This document shows, piece by piece, positions 28,621 through 40,900 of a stretch of DNA of 64,000 nucleotides (the stretch's first letter is position 1; every line of letters begins with the position of its first letter). The translations under genes and the position numbers were made by a program. The notes below the pieces were generated by a model that saw only the letters and a program-made list of their open reading frames with translations, ran no database searches and was not told the origin of the DNA. This DNA comes from Nannochloropsis salina CCMP1776. Taxonomy: Eukaryota; Sar; Eustigmatophyceae; Eustigmatales; Monodopsidaceae. Location: contig SDOX01000018.1 in NCBI GenBank assembly GCA_004565275.1, positions 356,541 through 420,540 of the forward strand. The letters are read 5' to 3'.

Positions 28621-31505
28621 CTATCGAGGTGTGCGAGCAATCATCTCCTTCAAGTCTGCGTCGTGGTCTGCCAGGTTCACTTGCTTTACGCCATAGGTGT
28701 CCGCCAGGATCTGCAGGACATTTGGCGTCAGGAAAGCCGGTAGCTGAGGCCCTAACTTGATATTCTTCAAACCTAGAAAGAGCATTGTGAGGAAGACAGC
28801 CACGGCCTGCGGGAAGATCAGACGAGCAATAATATGTAAGCAAATAATGGAACCTGGTGATGAAAATCTTCCTATATAAAAGCCACGACAGGTGAAACAT
28901 ACGGAAGGTACCCAAACCAACCAGGGTGGAGACATCCGACCGCTACGATAATAGCATGGGTCAACCTACCTTCTGCTCGAACCAGGAAATGGCATACTGG
29001 AGAGGGAGATCGTTGACATCGCATTTGTAGACTTCCGCAAGCGCAGTGGCGACCTTAATGGCTGAGTAAGCATCATTGCCTGTGGTGCATTCAAAAGTAT
29101 TAAAAACGCGACAAATAGAAAGTAAGGTCACAGTACTAAGGCACAGTCGTAACTTCAAAATGGTCTCACTCACATTGACCCATATCGAGCAGACGAGGAA
29201 TGCCTCCAAGTGTAGGCTCGAAGGGAAGTTTGTTCCTGAGAGAAATCGTCGAGATAGAAGTGTTAGCGCTCTTCAAGAAGAAATTACCGGACATCTGCTT
29301 TCCCCTGTCTGCCTTAAGCATCCCCTCTTACATTCGATACTTTCCACAGCCCAGTGTGAGGATGACGGCGTCACGCGGCAGACCAGTGGCAATGTCACGG
29401 AAATATGTCCGGTTTGCCTCGGCCCCGTCACAGCCTCCGATCAGGTAGAGTTGTTTGATATCTGTGCCGTGTTATGAGGACCACGAGTGTAAGATCTCAC
29501 CCTCCGCTCCCTTCAACTCCTGCAGCAAAGTCTACCGGTCTTTGCGATGTCCTAAATCCACCCATGCCTGCTCCTCTCTGCCTCGCCTTGAGAGCCACGC
29601 ACCTCCCGTGTTGATCGCGTTCACGATGTCCCCAGCCATGGAGAGGACCGCGTCGCGACCGTACCCTGTCGTGGTCACGTTCTTAGGCTTGTCCTCTGTA
29701 AATCCAGGCATGGCCAGCGCCTGTTCGATCACTGCCGGAAATTGAGAGTCCCAGTCCTTGATGTGCTTGACCCCTCGCCATCCGACAACGCCCCTGTTCA
29801 CGCGGAGAAGGAGATGTCAGACGAACTCTGCCGAGAGGGGAAGGCCGCATGGCTGGTGCTGACCTGGTATAAATGCGGTCCTTGTAGGCCTTTTGCGGCT
29901 CAATCAGACAGTTGGTCGTCACCACGACGGGGCCCTGGAAGGGAAAGAGAGCGCGAGGGCGGGGAAGACAGAAGGAGCAGCGATGTGCCATGAGGAATTT
30001 CCGCCTTTACTATTGCATCGCCCAACGCTCGTCCTGTGCAATGTCTCAAAGGGGTATACATAAGTATGTACGGATAGATTAGAAAGCGAGGCCTCAAGAC
30101 CCACCGGAAAACGGGCAAACTCCACTTTCTGCGCCTGCCAGGCTCCCCCGTAGTTCCCCACCAGGTGGGGGTAGGCCTCTCGGATCTTGGGGTAACCGAA
30201 GGCGGGGAGGAGCTCGCCGTGGCTGTTGCGGTGGCATGAAGAAATGAAAAATAGAGAGACAAGAGAGAGATCGAGTGTCAAAATCTCCACAGCTTGCGCG
30301 GCCTCGTCCATCCCTCTTTCCTTCTCCCTCCAAATATTTCGACTACGTGTCCCTCCCCCTGAACGCACGTATAGACGTTGATGCCCCTGCCCGCCGTCCG
30401 CTTCAAAATTTCCTCCAAGTCCCGGAGGTCGTGACCCGAGACGGCGATGCACTTGCCTTTCACCGGCGTCGTGCGGACCTCCGTGGGGCGGGGGTGGCCG
30501 TACCTCCCTGTGGACCCGGCGTCCAGGAGTTCCATCACTTCCAGGTTGGTTTCTCCGCATCGAAGGGCCAGCTTCAGAAGACCCTCCGTACTCTGACTGG
30601 GGAGGTTGGCCAGGGCGGCCATGGCCTCATGGATGAAGGCGTAGACCGCCTCGCTCTCCTTGCCGAGGATCCGGGCATGGTCCGCGTAAGCCGCTGTGCC
30701 CTTAAGGCCGTAGAGGAGCAGCTCGCCCAGAGACCAGGCGTCGGGGTTCGGGGCCAGCTCTTTCCGGTGGTTTACCCCCACCATGTGCCCGATCGTCTCG
30801 AGTTTTCCGGCCTGGCCTTGCAAGGCGCTTAAGTCCATCTCGGCGGGCCCCGACAAGTGCGCACTCTCAATCTGCTTCCCCGCCACCGCCTTCTCATACA
30901 GAGACTTGGCACGGTCACGCGCCTCCTCAGCCTCCGCAAGAAATACCACGAAGCGATCAGCGTCGAAATTAACATTCGTGAGGGTGCTGTTACATGGTGA
31001 GGGAGTGCTGCAAGGTTACAGGCTGCCGTCACTAACGTCCCCGCCGCCCCCAAATCTCTTACCTGAACAGGCTGTCCAGAAGGAAGCGATCTACGGATAC
31101 GTCCGACAATCCACCGTGCACGCGGGCCAGATGCGCGTACTGTGCAATTCCCATTGAGTAGTGCACGAGCAGGTCTTGAAGAGCGGCCGTCTCGGGGGTC
31201 TTTCCGCAAACCCCTTGAACCGAGCCTTCCGCGGGGCTGCAGGCCTTCCCGTGCTTGGTTTGTTCGCACTGGAAGCACATCATATCGTTGTTCCCAGCAG
31301 TGTTTTTTTCCAGTGTATCGATAGTGGATGCTCTCCGGGACAACACACGGGAACGAGGCGCACATTTGAAGACACTAGGCGTGGTGTGCAAGGAACGAAC
31401 AAACCCCACAGAGGCGATGGTGACGCTTGGACGCGAACTTGCGAGACATTGTTGCATCGATAAGAATGCAAGCGGCAGGAAGCGACGATTATGTGTCGTT
31501 AGCAT
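28621..31505 (-). CDS. HCP: hybrid cluster protein (Hcp, prismane protein), mitochondrial-type presequence
   Basis: Nine exons: 31063-31505, 30369-30986, 30105-30222, 29864-29934, 29603-29793, 29332-29461, 29174-29235, 28970-29079 and 28621-28806. All have GT-AG ends with compatible phases, giving 642 residues. Known activity of Hcp: hydroxylamine and above all NO reductase, or protein S-nitrosylase. N-terminal FeS cysteines are C77, C80, C89, C100 (MCFQC ... GVCGK). Hybrid-cluster ligand motifs are all present: [15 protein letters not shown] (C402), GGCDGA (C491), GCGKYR (C519), GQCNDAYS (C545) and WFEQK (E579, K581). The first ~70 residues are basic, Ser/Thr-rich and acid-poor ([20 protein letters not shown]), suggesting import into mitochondria. 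ATG 31571 is an alternative start. Confidence 0.95.
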
Positions 31506-32170
31506 GGTGGTGGTGCTTGTTTGACTTGAGGTCGCTGGGTGCTTTTCATTGAGAAGGAAGGGACATGTCACGATCCGGCAGTGAGGACTGCAGATTCAGT
31601 AGGAATTATCACGCAACAATTGCTCACTTGCTCTAGAGTATGCGTGATTACTGTTGTCGACGGTTTCGGGGACATGTTTAACCGGCAAAAAAAGAAAAAC
31701 ATGCCACTCGTACGCTGAAGGAAGAGCGTGAACCTGAACCAGAGGGAGATAAACGAAGAACACATGGCCCTTGGAAGATCAACTTGTGACGCCATGCGGT
31801 TGCTAGGCCAAGATCTCAAAATAACCTGCATTTCCACCAGACTTATTACCATCGCATTGTCAAATCGGTTTTAATCAATCCATATCAAGGTTTATAATTG
31901 CTCAATCACCATCCTGGATCACTTTTTCCGGGTCTCAAAGGCTAATTTATAACCTCCTCCCTCCTCCAACGGCCCTCGCTGCTTGCCGCCCCATGAAATG
32001 CAGCCACTCGCCGTCTCCCCGCCCGGCCATGGAGGCCTACAAAGCCCCAGAGGCGACATTTCGTCGCATTTTTTGGACAGAACGGTGTCAATGGATTTTT
32101 TTCATATAGGACGATGTCAATAATTTGTTTCTAATTCCATCCGCAGACTGAGGACAGCGACCTGTGCAGC
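31506..32170. promoter_or_regulatory. divergent promoter, HCP / TRM5
   Basis: 665 bp between divergent starts. AT-richer than the flanking genes; no gene or identifiable motif. Confidence 0.5.
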
Positions 32171-33921
32171 ATGAGCCCCGCTGGTACCATCCCTGCGAGG
32201 TCAGACACCTCTGATGCTGTATCCCATCCTGATGCACATGAAGAGGTGTCGCTGGATCCTAGCGCTTTTAGGCGAACTTTACGTGTGGCAGCCTTGCGTC
32301 TTCCTGCGAAATATTGCAATTCCGCGGTCAAACAATTACAACCACATCTGCTTCGACTCCGGCACGTGAAGGGGATCGTAAAGCCTGAAGATGGCGGCGA
32401 TACACACCGCCTGTTGCTTCTCGCAACTGAAGTCAATGGGCAACACGAAGACACAGCTGTAGAGCTTACTGACCTTCCGGATGATGTCCAAATTTTTGTG
32501 CATGCAACAAATGTAAGTTTATGGTGTCGACGGCTAAGACATATGTCACAGACACTTCAATGCTTCTTCCGCCCCTGATAATGTAAAGACGTCTCCCAGC
32601 ACTCTCTCTGCTCGAAGGAAAAAATCGAGAGAAATTAGCAGGGTCTGTATGTGCAACGTACTTCTCCTACCGAGTGATACATTCCTTACCTTACATGCGT
32701 GCTCTGCGTCCACCTACCAGATTTTGATGTGTATACAATACCTTGCTTATTGACCAATCCTTACCACTTGCGACTCGGACGCAGGCACAAGAGGACCCGA
32801 CGCCCGCCGCCGAGGCAGAGCCCCCTTGCTCGCGAGTCTCACTGACCACGCACCAGGTGCACCTCGACTACGCGTCTTTCTCGGCGGAAGAGGTGCTCAG
32901 GCAGGTGTTCGCCCCGCTTCGTCTCGAGGCCCCTACGTCCTTCGAAACCGTCGACCACGTGGCGCACCTCAACCTCCGCGACGCACACCTCCCTTACAAA
33001 AGGCTCATCGCCCAAGTCATTCTGGACAAGAACGCGCCCCGCATCCGCACGGTGGTGAACAAGCTCGGGAGCATTCAGACCCAGTACAGGACGTTCCCCC
33101 TGGAGGTCCTCGCGGGCGAGAGCGATTTGAACGTGTCCGTGCGAGAGGCGGGTGCCACTTTCCGGTTCAATTTCGCCGAGGTGTACTGGAACAGCCGGCT
33201 CTCCACCGAGCACGCGCGCTTGGTCAACGCCGTTGTCGCCCATTTCCACGCCAGCCGCCCGCGGGCCGCCCTTGCCTCCTGCGTCGTCTGGGACGTGTTC
33301 GCCGGCGTGGGCCCGTTCGCCATTCCCTTGGGCCTGAGGGGCTGCGTCGTGCACGCCAACGATCTCAACCCTCGCTCCCACCACTACCTCGTCGACAACA
33401 TCGGTCGCAACAAGGTGGGCGCCTACGTGACGCCCTACAACCGGGACGGGCGGGACTTTTTGAGGGAGCGAGCGCGGCTACACCAAGCCGTGGACCACAT
33501 CATCATGAACCTCCCGGCCACCGCACTCGAGTTCTTGGACACGTTTGCCGCGAAGAGGGAGGAGCCCGCAGGCGAAGAGGAGGGAAGGTCCCGAGGGCTC
33601 TTCGATTACCTGGAAGCGCGACCCATCGTGCACGCATACTGCTTCAGCAAAGCCGAGGATCCCACCGCGGAGGCCTTGGCGCGCGCCTCCACAATACTCG
33701 GGTGTGCGCTCGTGAATGGCAAAAACGGGGTAAGCGTGCATCGTGTCAGAGATGTGGCTCCCAAGAAAGAGATGCTTTGTCTCTCTTTCCCCCTGCCGCG
33801 GCACTGCGATTTAAACTTCAGTCGCAAGAGAGGGGTGGAAAGCGAGAGGGAAAAGGAAGGGCGCGAGGACACGGTGGACATGGTGCAGAAACGAAGCAAG
33901 GGTGTGGGGAAAGGGACGTGA
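32171..33921 (+). CDS. TRM5: tRNA (guanine37-N1)-methyltransferase TRM5
   Basis: Family role: makes m1G37 next to the anticodon, preventing +1 frameshifting; first step of wybutosine synthesis in tRNA-Phe. Two exons: 32171-32512 (ends AAT before GTAAGT) and 32785-33921 (acceptor GACGCAG), phase 0, 492 residues. Signatures: SFETVDHVAHLNLRDAHLPY, LIAQVILDKNAPRIRTVVNK, the Rossmann SAM loop VWDVFAGVGPFAIPLG, HANDLNP and the catalytic-pocket motif MNLPATALEFLD. No clear organelle presequence in the first exon. A basic Lys/Arg/Glu tail of about 45 residues follows the fold. Confidence 0.95.
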
Positions 33922-34858
33922 GTTTTATGGCGAAATGAGAATTTTGTAAATGCAAAAAGTTGAACGAATATGTAAGACGTTCATGCATTGGGCTGTATCG
34001 CTTCTCATTGCACCCGTTCGGTTTTTGTTACTTTATTTCGGCAAAGCTTCTCATAACAAAAGACGAAATTGAGCACTACCTGGGAGACAGCAAGGCGTCA
34101 TCTCACAAAGAAGCGTCGAACTTTTGGGGGGAAATGTTTGGTAGGTCGCAATTTGTCTTGCCAAGCCATAGCTGTTTCTAGTAGGACCTATTTCATCGGG
34201 GCATTCTTGAAGCTGCCACTTTTCTCCCGCTAGTCGTCCATAATGAGTTTACACCCCTGTCTAATTCAGGCACGCATGCACTGGAAGCAAATATAGGCAG
34301 GAAGTCGGCAATTTCGTTAACCTCCCCCTATAACCATGACGGAAGCTAGCCATGAAAATGTCTTACCACGAGCCCCAACTTGCTTTCACGCTGGTGTCTT
34401 ACACCAGGTATGCATTTTTCCCGCTAACCGCTATCCTTGCAAGATACCACTCTGGCTGCTTCATTTGTTCAGAGGTCGCGATTTCATTCCTTACATTCCC
34501 GTGCGACGTCCCTTTCTGTTGGTTGGAGCAGCGACAAACATCACTCACCGTTACTCCGACTCACACTGCGGACACAAAAATATCACTCAGCGTCACACGG
34601 ACCAAAAAACCTTACATTGCGGGCACGACCACGGCAACCCAAATGCCCACCACCACTGGCTTCCCATTTCCCCCTGTCTGATCGCGGGTCTCTGGGTGGG
34701 TGGACTTCGCGGTGCCTGAAAGGACGGGCGGCCCCAAAATTCATCATGTATGTAATTCGCGCTGTTTGTACAATGGACAGACTCTCCATCCTCCCTTTCC
34801 TTCGCGTTTTTATGCCCGCTTGTTGAACACCCCTACAGCAAACCTCAGGCCAAAAAGC
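33922..34858. other. spacer and leader region upstream of VPS28
   Basis: About 940 bp between tandem plus-strand genes. An acceptor-like CCCCTACAG at about 34832-34840 lies just before the VPS28 start, suggesting a 5' UTR intron or an unrecognised short first exon. Other open frames here resemble nothing. Confidence 0.45.
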
Positions 34859-35584
34859 ATGCAGCCACCGCCCTACGACGCTGCCATTCAACAACAGCCC
34901 TCAAAGCCTCCTCGCGGCAAATACGAGTCGTTGTCACCAACTCCACCTTCCATGAAACAAGAAATCAAACTAATCAACAATGCAGCAGAACGTCGCAAAT
35001 ACGAGGATCTAGCCGATCTCTTCTCCATCATAAAGGCGACAGAACACCTGGAAATTGCCTTCGCCCGCGATGCAATAAGCGAGGACGATTACACTGCTGC
35101 TTGTAGTAAGCTCATATCACAGTTCAAATCAACCGAGGCGGCTGTGCTGGCAGCCAAGACTGTGGCAGATGCCCGTGCATTCATGACAGAATATCACATG
35201 GATTGTCCGCGTGCCGTGGAGCGATTGCTGCGTTTAGGAGTGCCCTCCACCGTGTTAAACCCCTCCGTTGACGACGGACGCGGGGATGCCATCAAAGTGG
35301 CGGAGACCGTGCAGTATTTCATCACGGCCATGGATGGCGTGCGTTTGGAGCAACGGGCCGTGGACGAGTTGCAGCCCATGCTCACGGACATCATGACAAG
35401 TCTGAGGCGGGTCCAAGGCCTTCCGGCGGAATTTCTGGGTAGCAAGAAGCTGGAGGAGTGGCTCGTGACGTTGAACGCCATGCGGGCGATGGACGCGATC
35501 ACAGAGGAGCAGGCGCGGCAATTGCTGTTCGACCTCGACCAAGGTTACAGCAGCTTTCACGCCTGGCTGAAGTCCTTGGACTAG
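34859..35584 (+). CDS. VPS28: ESCRT-I subunit VPS28
   Basis: 241 residues from ATG 34859; animal VPS28 is about 220. ESCRT-I sorts ubiquitinated cargo into multivesicular bodies, with VPS28 bridging VPS23/37 and ESCRT-II. The N-terminal ESCRT-I core shows EIKLINNAAERRKYEDLADL, FARDAISEDDYTAACSKLI and FMTEYHMDCPRAVERL. The C-terminal four-helix domain shows VQYFITAMDGVRLEQRAVDE, LEEWLVTLNAMRAMDAITEE and ARQLLFDLDQGYSSFHAWLK. A Pro/Gln-rich stretch precedes the core. The frame extends upstream to 34700, but those residues look like leader or intron. Confidence 0.94.
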   Translation: MQPPPYDAAIQQQPSKPPRGKYESLSPTPPSMKQEIKLINNAAERRKYEDLADLFSIIKATEHLEIAFARDAISEDDYTAACSKLISQFKSTEAAVLAAKTVADARAFMTEYHMDCPRAVERLLRLGVPSTVLNPSVDDGRGDAIKVAETVQYFITAMDGVRLEQRAVDELQPMLTDIMTSLRRVQGLPAEFLGSKKLEEWLVTLNAMRAMDAITEEQARQLLFDLDQGYSSFHAWLKSLD

Positions 35585-36061
35585 GAGAAAGAAATTCCAT
35601 CCCTTGTACACATGCGGGCATGGCGCCCCCTCTCCCTGTCCGCAGTGCGGCGAGATGGGGGGAGCTGGCGGGCGTTCGACACAATCGCTGTTTCTTTGAG
35701 CGCGTCCGGTTCCAGTGGTTTCGAATGGGCGATGTAGGCTCTGCCCGGACGCACACCGCAGCCTCGCTTCCATCTATCCCCAGGCCCTCTCTCCCGCACG
35801 CTCCGCCCCAATCCCCGCCATCCCTGTCCCCCTAATCGTCCTTACCCTTGAGCGCTCCCGCTGCCCACCCCCTCCAGCGCTCAACCCCCCCCCCCCCGCA
35901 GTCAGGCCCCCGCCTCTCTCTCCTGAGATGCCTCCCTCCACCTCTTCCTCTCCTGAGACCGTCCAAGGCACCGTACACGCCCAGCTCCTGGCTTTAGCCT
36001 CCTGTCCTCACGAAAATGTACACCCCTCCCTCCCTCACGCCAGACCATCGAGGCGGTCGCC
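35585..36061. other. convergent 3' spacer, C-rich
   Basis: Between VPS28 and the export-factor gene. Strongly C-rich on the plus strand with a 13-C run at 35885-35897. No coding support. Confidence 0.5.
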
Positions 36062-36979
36062 TCAAGCTTTCCGACGCACCATCACCTGCCGTGACTTCCC
36101 CCCCACGAAACCCCCTCCCGCAGTCTTCTTCTTCTTCTTCTTCCCGCCCGTCCCCCCTGCCCCCGCCTGCGCCACGGGCACCTGCTCGGGAAAGGTCAGA
36201 CCGCGGCTCTGGGCAAACAGTCCCTGTCGATTGTTCTGGGTCACGGAAATGCGGCCCATGCGCCGGGTTAACGCCCCTGCTCCCATCTGCCGCTCTCTTT
36301 GGGCAGCTTTCAGACTCACGCGCTGCCCTCCCCCGCGATTGCCTCCCTTTGCTTTCAGGGGAACCCGCAAGCTTGGAACGGAGGCGGCGGCCGCCGGTTT
36401 GGGTGTGTTGCTGATGGAAATTTTCAGCGTCGTACCCTGGGGCAGTTTGAAACCCTCGTGACTCAAGGCTTTATCTCCTGCGGCCCCCCCCGAGCCCCCG
36501 AAAATGAATCCCGCAGCCATCGCCTTGCCTGCTTGGCTTGCACCCGATTTCGGTGCCCCCCCGTTCCCCGCACTTTTTATGTTTGCCGCAGCTTTCTTTT
36601 TCTTGGCCTTCTTCTTGCCCGTCGCGGCGCTGGTGATGCCAGTCATGGGCGTTACTTGAATGCCTCGTGACTGATTGAATGCGGTGTTTCGCTTGCTCTG
36701 GGCTTGTACAGCGCTCTTTTTCGCCGCTTGTCCCGGTTTTCGCATTTGTCCTGCCTGTACCTGCTTCAGAGGTTTGCGCGCTCCGCTTTGTTTGGATGCT
36801 CTAGCACTATCTTTGCCTTGCTGTTGCTGCTGCTGTGCTTTGGCAGCAGCAGGGGGAACAGTAGGCTTCTTTTTCTTCTTCTTTTCCACGAGCTGCTGCT
36901 TTCGATCGAGTTTAATGAGATCATCGAGGCTCATCTCCACTTTCTCATCGGCGCTGACAGTTTGCTGCGGGGTCGCCAT
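36062..36979 (-). CDS. UAP56-binding mRNA export factor, UIF/ALY-like without an RRM
   Basis: 305 residues, very basic and of low complexity (Lys, Ala, Gly, Gln). Residues about 16-27 read MSLDDLIKLDRK, closely matching the UAP56-binding motif of ALY/REF and UIF (consensus MSLDDIIKLN). The rest has Lys runs, a Gln run and Arg/Gly patches suited to RNA binding, but no RRM. This is the layout of UIF (FYTTD1) and CHTOP-like TREX adaptors, which hand mRNA to the export receptor through the UAP56 helicase. Function rests on the short motif and composition only. Single exon, with a well placed start (MATPQQTVSADEKVEMSLDD). Confidence 0.65.
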   Translation of the reverse strand: MATPQQTVSADEKVEMSLDDLIKLDRKQQLVEKKKKKKPTVPPAAAKAQQQQQQGKDSARASKQSGARKPLKQVQAGQMRKPGQAAKKSAVQAQSKRNTAFNQSRGIQVTPMTGITSAATGKKKAKKKKAAANIKSAGNGGAPKSGASQAGKAMAAGFIFGGSGGAAGDKALSHEGFKLPQGTTLKISISNTPKPAAAASVPSLRVPLKAKGGNRGGGQRVSLKAAQRERQMGAGALTRRMGRISVTQNNRQGLFAQSRGLTFPEQVPVAQAGAGGTGGKKKKKKTAGGGFVGGKSRQVMVRRKA

Positions 36980-37954
36980 GGCCGTATGCGGATTCTTGAT
37001 GTGGAAACAGAAAAAGGAAGACTAAGAGACTCGCCAATTCTCAAGGCGCTTTAAGCACGCGCCAAAATAATCAATACAACTCAAGTTGTGTTACGCATTC
37101 CAGAAATAGTGTGTCCTCATTACTTTCACGATGGGAAAAGTTGTGCAGACATTTTTCAAAAATTGAGCGGCTCGAGTGTCCCTCCTTGTGTTGCCATGCT
37201 GGCCGAGGCCGTGAGGGGCCTGGAGTTGCAATTCAATCATCTATTGAAACATATCCCGCAGCACATCACCTCTCATGGAAATGGTTCTCGAGAAAATAAA
37301 ATTGTGCAGGACAACCGCTGCTTCGAGATCGAGGCATGGCCATAAGGACACGTTTTGAGGCGCCGACGGGCGCAAACTGACCCCGCAGCGTGTCCTCCGG
37401 GTATCCTGTAGCCACGAGCAAGATGCCGCGTGTTGCTGCAGAGCTACATGTATATTTAGAGACAATAAAGCTGTTTACCATGTTTGATACTCTCAAATAA
37501 AGCTCACATATCTTTCCTAGTGATTAATTGAGCAAATCTTTTTCACAGGATGGAATATACATTGTACTCAAACTCAAAACATATAAGTACTTACTAGCAT
37601 GAAATGGATGACCTTTCTTTTGTTAGTAATTTTATTTAAAGATTGATCTTTTAGGAAAGATAATTCAGATATACGTAGGTATTTAACATGTTCAAATCGA
37701 TGAAGATTAAATCTTTTTGGACACGCCGCCTCCAAAGGCTTTTATTCCGTACAGAATGGCATACCCAGTAGTGACCCGGACATGTCATGAGCTCAGATTC
37801 TCATCTTCGCGCATCTATTTGATAATTACGCATTTCTAATGCCTGTGCCAAACAGGAGAGCTTGAGATGCTCCACTCGCTATACTTTCTTGAATCGAGTT
37901 TCATGCTTGAAAATCGAAAGTGTACGCTAGGAAAAAAAACTTGATTGAGAGTGC
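36980..37954. other. AT-rich spacer between tandem minus-strand genes
   Basis: Sharply AT-rich from about 37480 to 37700 against GC-rich genes on both sides. Contains the export-factor promoter and the TBC-gene 3' UTR; TTTATT (AATAAA in reverse) occurs near 37627 and 37740. Short frames only. Confidence 0.5.
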
Positions 37955-40900
37955 TCAGAGATTGTATTCCTTCTGTACGTCTGCGAGGACCTGGGCACCC
38001 TCTGCGATGGCACTGGCTCGTCGAAGAAGGATAGTAGGCATGCAAGACAAGGTTGACCTCGGTCCCGCCTCACCACAGTGAGCCATGCCACACTTGCCCC
38101 CTTTTTCTTCACCAACCACTCCTCGTATCGCTATCCCTTTCTCGCCATCTTGCAGAGGGTCGCCGTCTTGCCGAGCCTGTCCTCCGTCTCGCCCTCCCTC
38201 CTCTTCTTCTTTCTCCCTTCGCGAGCCCCCATCCGCCCGCGTGGTCGAGCATGCAAGCAACGCTGCCCGAGGATCTTGCACAAGGCGAAGAATGTCCTCC
38301 AGGTCCAAATCGCGGAGCTGACCTTCCAGCATTTCGATCAATGAAACAGCCACTCCAAAGATCACGCTCCAACCCTCCACGAGGAAGACATCCCATACCC
38401 GCAACACAGCCTGCGGAGGCAGCGTGTCCAGATTGGCGTAGAGCGTGACGAACCACTTGCTGCTGAACATAGCCACGTGCACTCCAGTCTCGACGAAATG
38501 CGCGTGAAGACCAGGGGTGCGGATGCGGAGCAGTCGATCAAAGACGGCGAAGCACGCTTTGAGGCGCGGCATGCCCTCCATCCAGACCTCTCTCATCCCA
38601 CACTCCTCCGCTAGCCCTACCAAGAGCCAAAAGGCCGCCTCCTCGTCATTCTTCGTCACCATCAAGAGTAAAGCCACACACGTATTCATGCCTTGACAGT
38701 ATTTCAACCGCGGGTGGTACATGGCGTAGGCCTGGAGAACCCGGCTGAGGCGGGGACGCTGACGCTCGGGGGTGCATGGCCCCTCCGAGGGCGTCGGGGA
38801 CCGAGGACACAGGCTTTCGCGCGCGTCTCCGTCTGGTTCGACCACATAGGTCCTCTGCACATCCACAGCGATCTCGTTTATCCAGTTGGAGCGATACTGG
38901 CCGTAGGTGTCGGCTCGCGCCAGGGGCATGCGGGGGGGAGGGTGATGCGGCTCGCGGGGTTCAAGTCCTCGTGCTCCTCCTCCTCCCCCGCACCGCCCCG
39001 TCCCTGCCATTTCCCCCCCTTCGTCTCCTTTCCCTTCCCGCGAAAGGCCCGAAGAGGCCTGCTGAGGTTTCTGCTCGTCTCTCCGTTCGTTGGCAGACCC
39101 GCCGCCTGCTTCGTCCAAGACGCCTTCAGGGGAGCCGGACCCTGCCATCCTCCCTGCCTCCTGATATTGGCGGATCTGCTCCTGAGCGCGCGCAACCAAT
39201 GACTGGTAAAGGCCTGGAACCGGACGGTGGGGCCCCGAAAGAGTCCGCCCTCCATGCGCCCCCGTGGTCGCCTCGTCTTTCAGGTCAAGCGTGTGGACCG
39301 GGCTGCTTCCAGCCCATGCATCGGGTGCCGACTTCGATTTGCCATTAGAATCTGTTCCCCTTCGAAGAGGAAAATACGGACGCCATGGGATCGAGGGACT
39401 GTACAGAAGGTAGTGCCAAAATCGTGCCCGTACCCCTTCAGGCACCCCCCCGCCTCGCACTGCCTGTCTCCACGCCTCGTGTCCTCGCGCGTCCCTCCTC
39501 AGCAACCTTTCCCACTCCTTACTCACGCATGAGGCCTCGGCCAGGCCCACCACGTCCAGGAACCGAATGCCTGCACCGAGCCAGGCAAGCCGGTCCGGGT
39601 GGCGCTTTGAGACGAAGGGCGGCGGGGGCAGTGGAGGCGTGGTGGTCGTATTCGAAGAAGGGCAGAGATGCGAGGGCGAGGAGAATGCCCCGGGCATGCC
39701 TGAGGAGGTTGTTAGGGGCGTCTCGCTTCCAGCCGCTAAGGGTGAGGTGGAGCAGATGGGCAGGAAGGAGGGAAAGAGGATGCTTCGCATTGTAGCTATT
39801 TCCTCTCGGTGCGTGAGGCTTTGGTATTTCTCCGCGTCTCTCTCAGGGCTCCACCCCAATGCCTGAGGCCGCGTCTCCTTGTCTCTGGCGAGTTGATGCC
39901 TCGCCCCGGGAGCCGTACCCCAACTGTCCTCGCTGCGGTCGCATTGGGAGGGTGGAGATCCCAGCGCTCTCCCTATCGGTCTAAAGGGGCTGTGGAAAGC
40001 CTTGAAGCTAGCGAGGGAGGCCAGATAGCCTCTGCGAGCGCCGGGGCTGCTGGCTGAAGGGATTAACGTCCCTTCAGCCACTCCCGACGAAGATGCCTTT
40101 CCCTCCGCCGGCTCCTCCTCCTTCCTCCTCCACCCACACGTCGGAATTTTCGAAGCCGCTTCCAGAAGCGATGCCTGGAAGTCGTCTTCCAGGCGTGCCC
40201 ACCCGTCCTTCGCCTCCTCTTGACCCGCTCCTTGCCCTTCCTCTTCCCGCTCACTCTGCGTTTTCTGCGGATCCTCCTCTCTTCTCCTGCCTTTCCCCCC
40301 TCCCGATCCTCCAATAACGCTTTCTTCGGCAGCACCTCCTTCTTCTCCCTTCATTCCTCCACTTCCTAACATTTTCCTCAACCTATTCAACGGATTATCG
40401 CCCCTGGATCCCCCCCCGGTCCTGTTGCCGTGGACTCCAGTCTCCCCCGCGGCCGTCACGAAAGCGTTTCCTGGTGCAGGTGCAACAGGTGTGGTCTGTA
40501 CAGGCAAGAGAGATTGAGCGTCGGAAGACGCCGTGGAGGCAGTGCTACCGGTCACGACGGGCCTGGGCTGAGCCGACAGGAAGGACAGGCGACGCTCTCC
40601 GCCCCCGCCTGCCGCTGCCACGACGTTGGATAGAGCTATCAGCTCCTCTTCCGCTACTCGCTGCTCGCAGATTGCGATGGCTTCGACACGGGCCACCAAC
40701 CCCTCCAAGACCGCCGACGCTACATCCATCCCGGGGGCCTCTCCCAGACGCGGTGCTGGACCGACGAACCCCTCCACCCCCCTCCCCCACTGACTGATGT
40801 CAGTCGCAGCAGCGTGCATACTGCTGTGGGGATCCTTTCTCTCCCCTCCTTTTTGTCTTGTGTCAAAAACCTCACGGGCAGCGCCACTGTCTCCTGTGCC

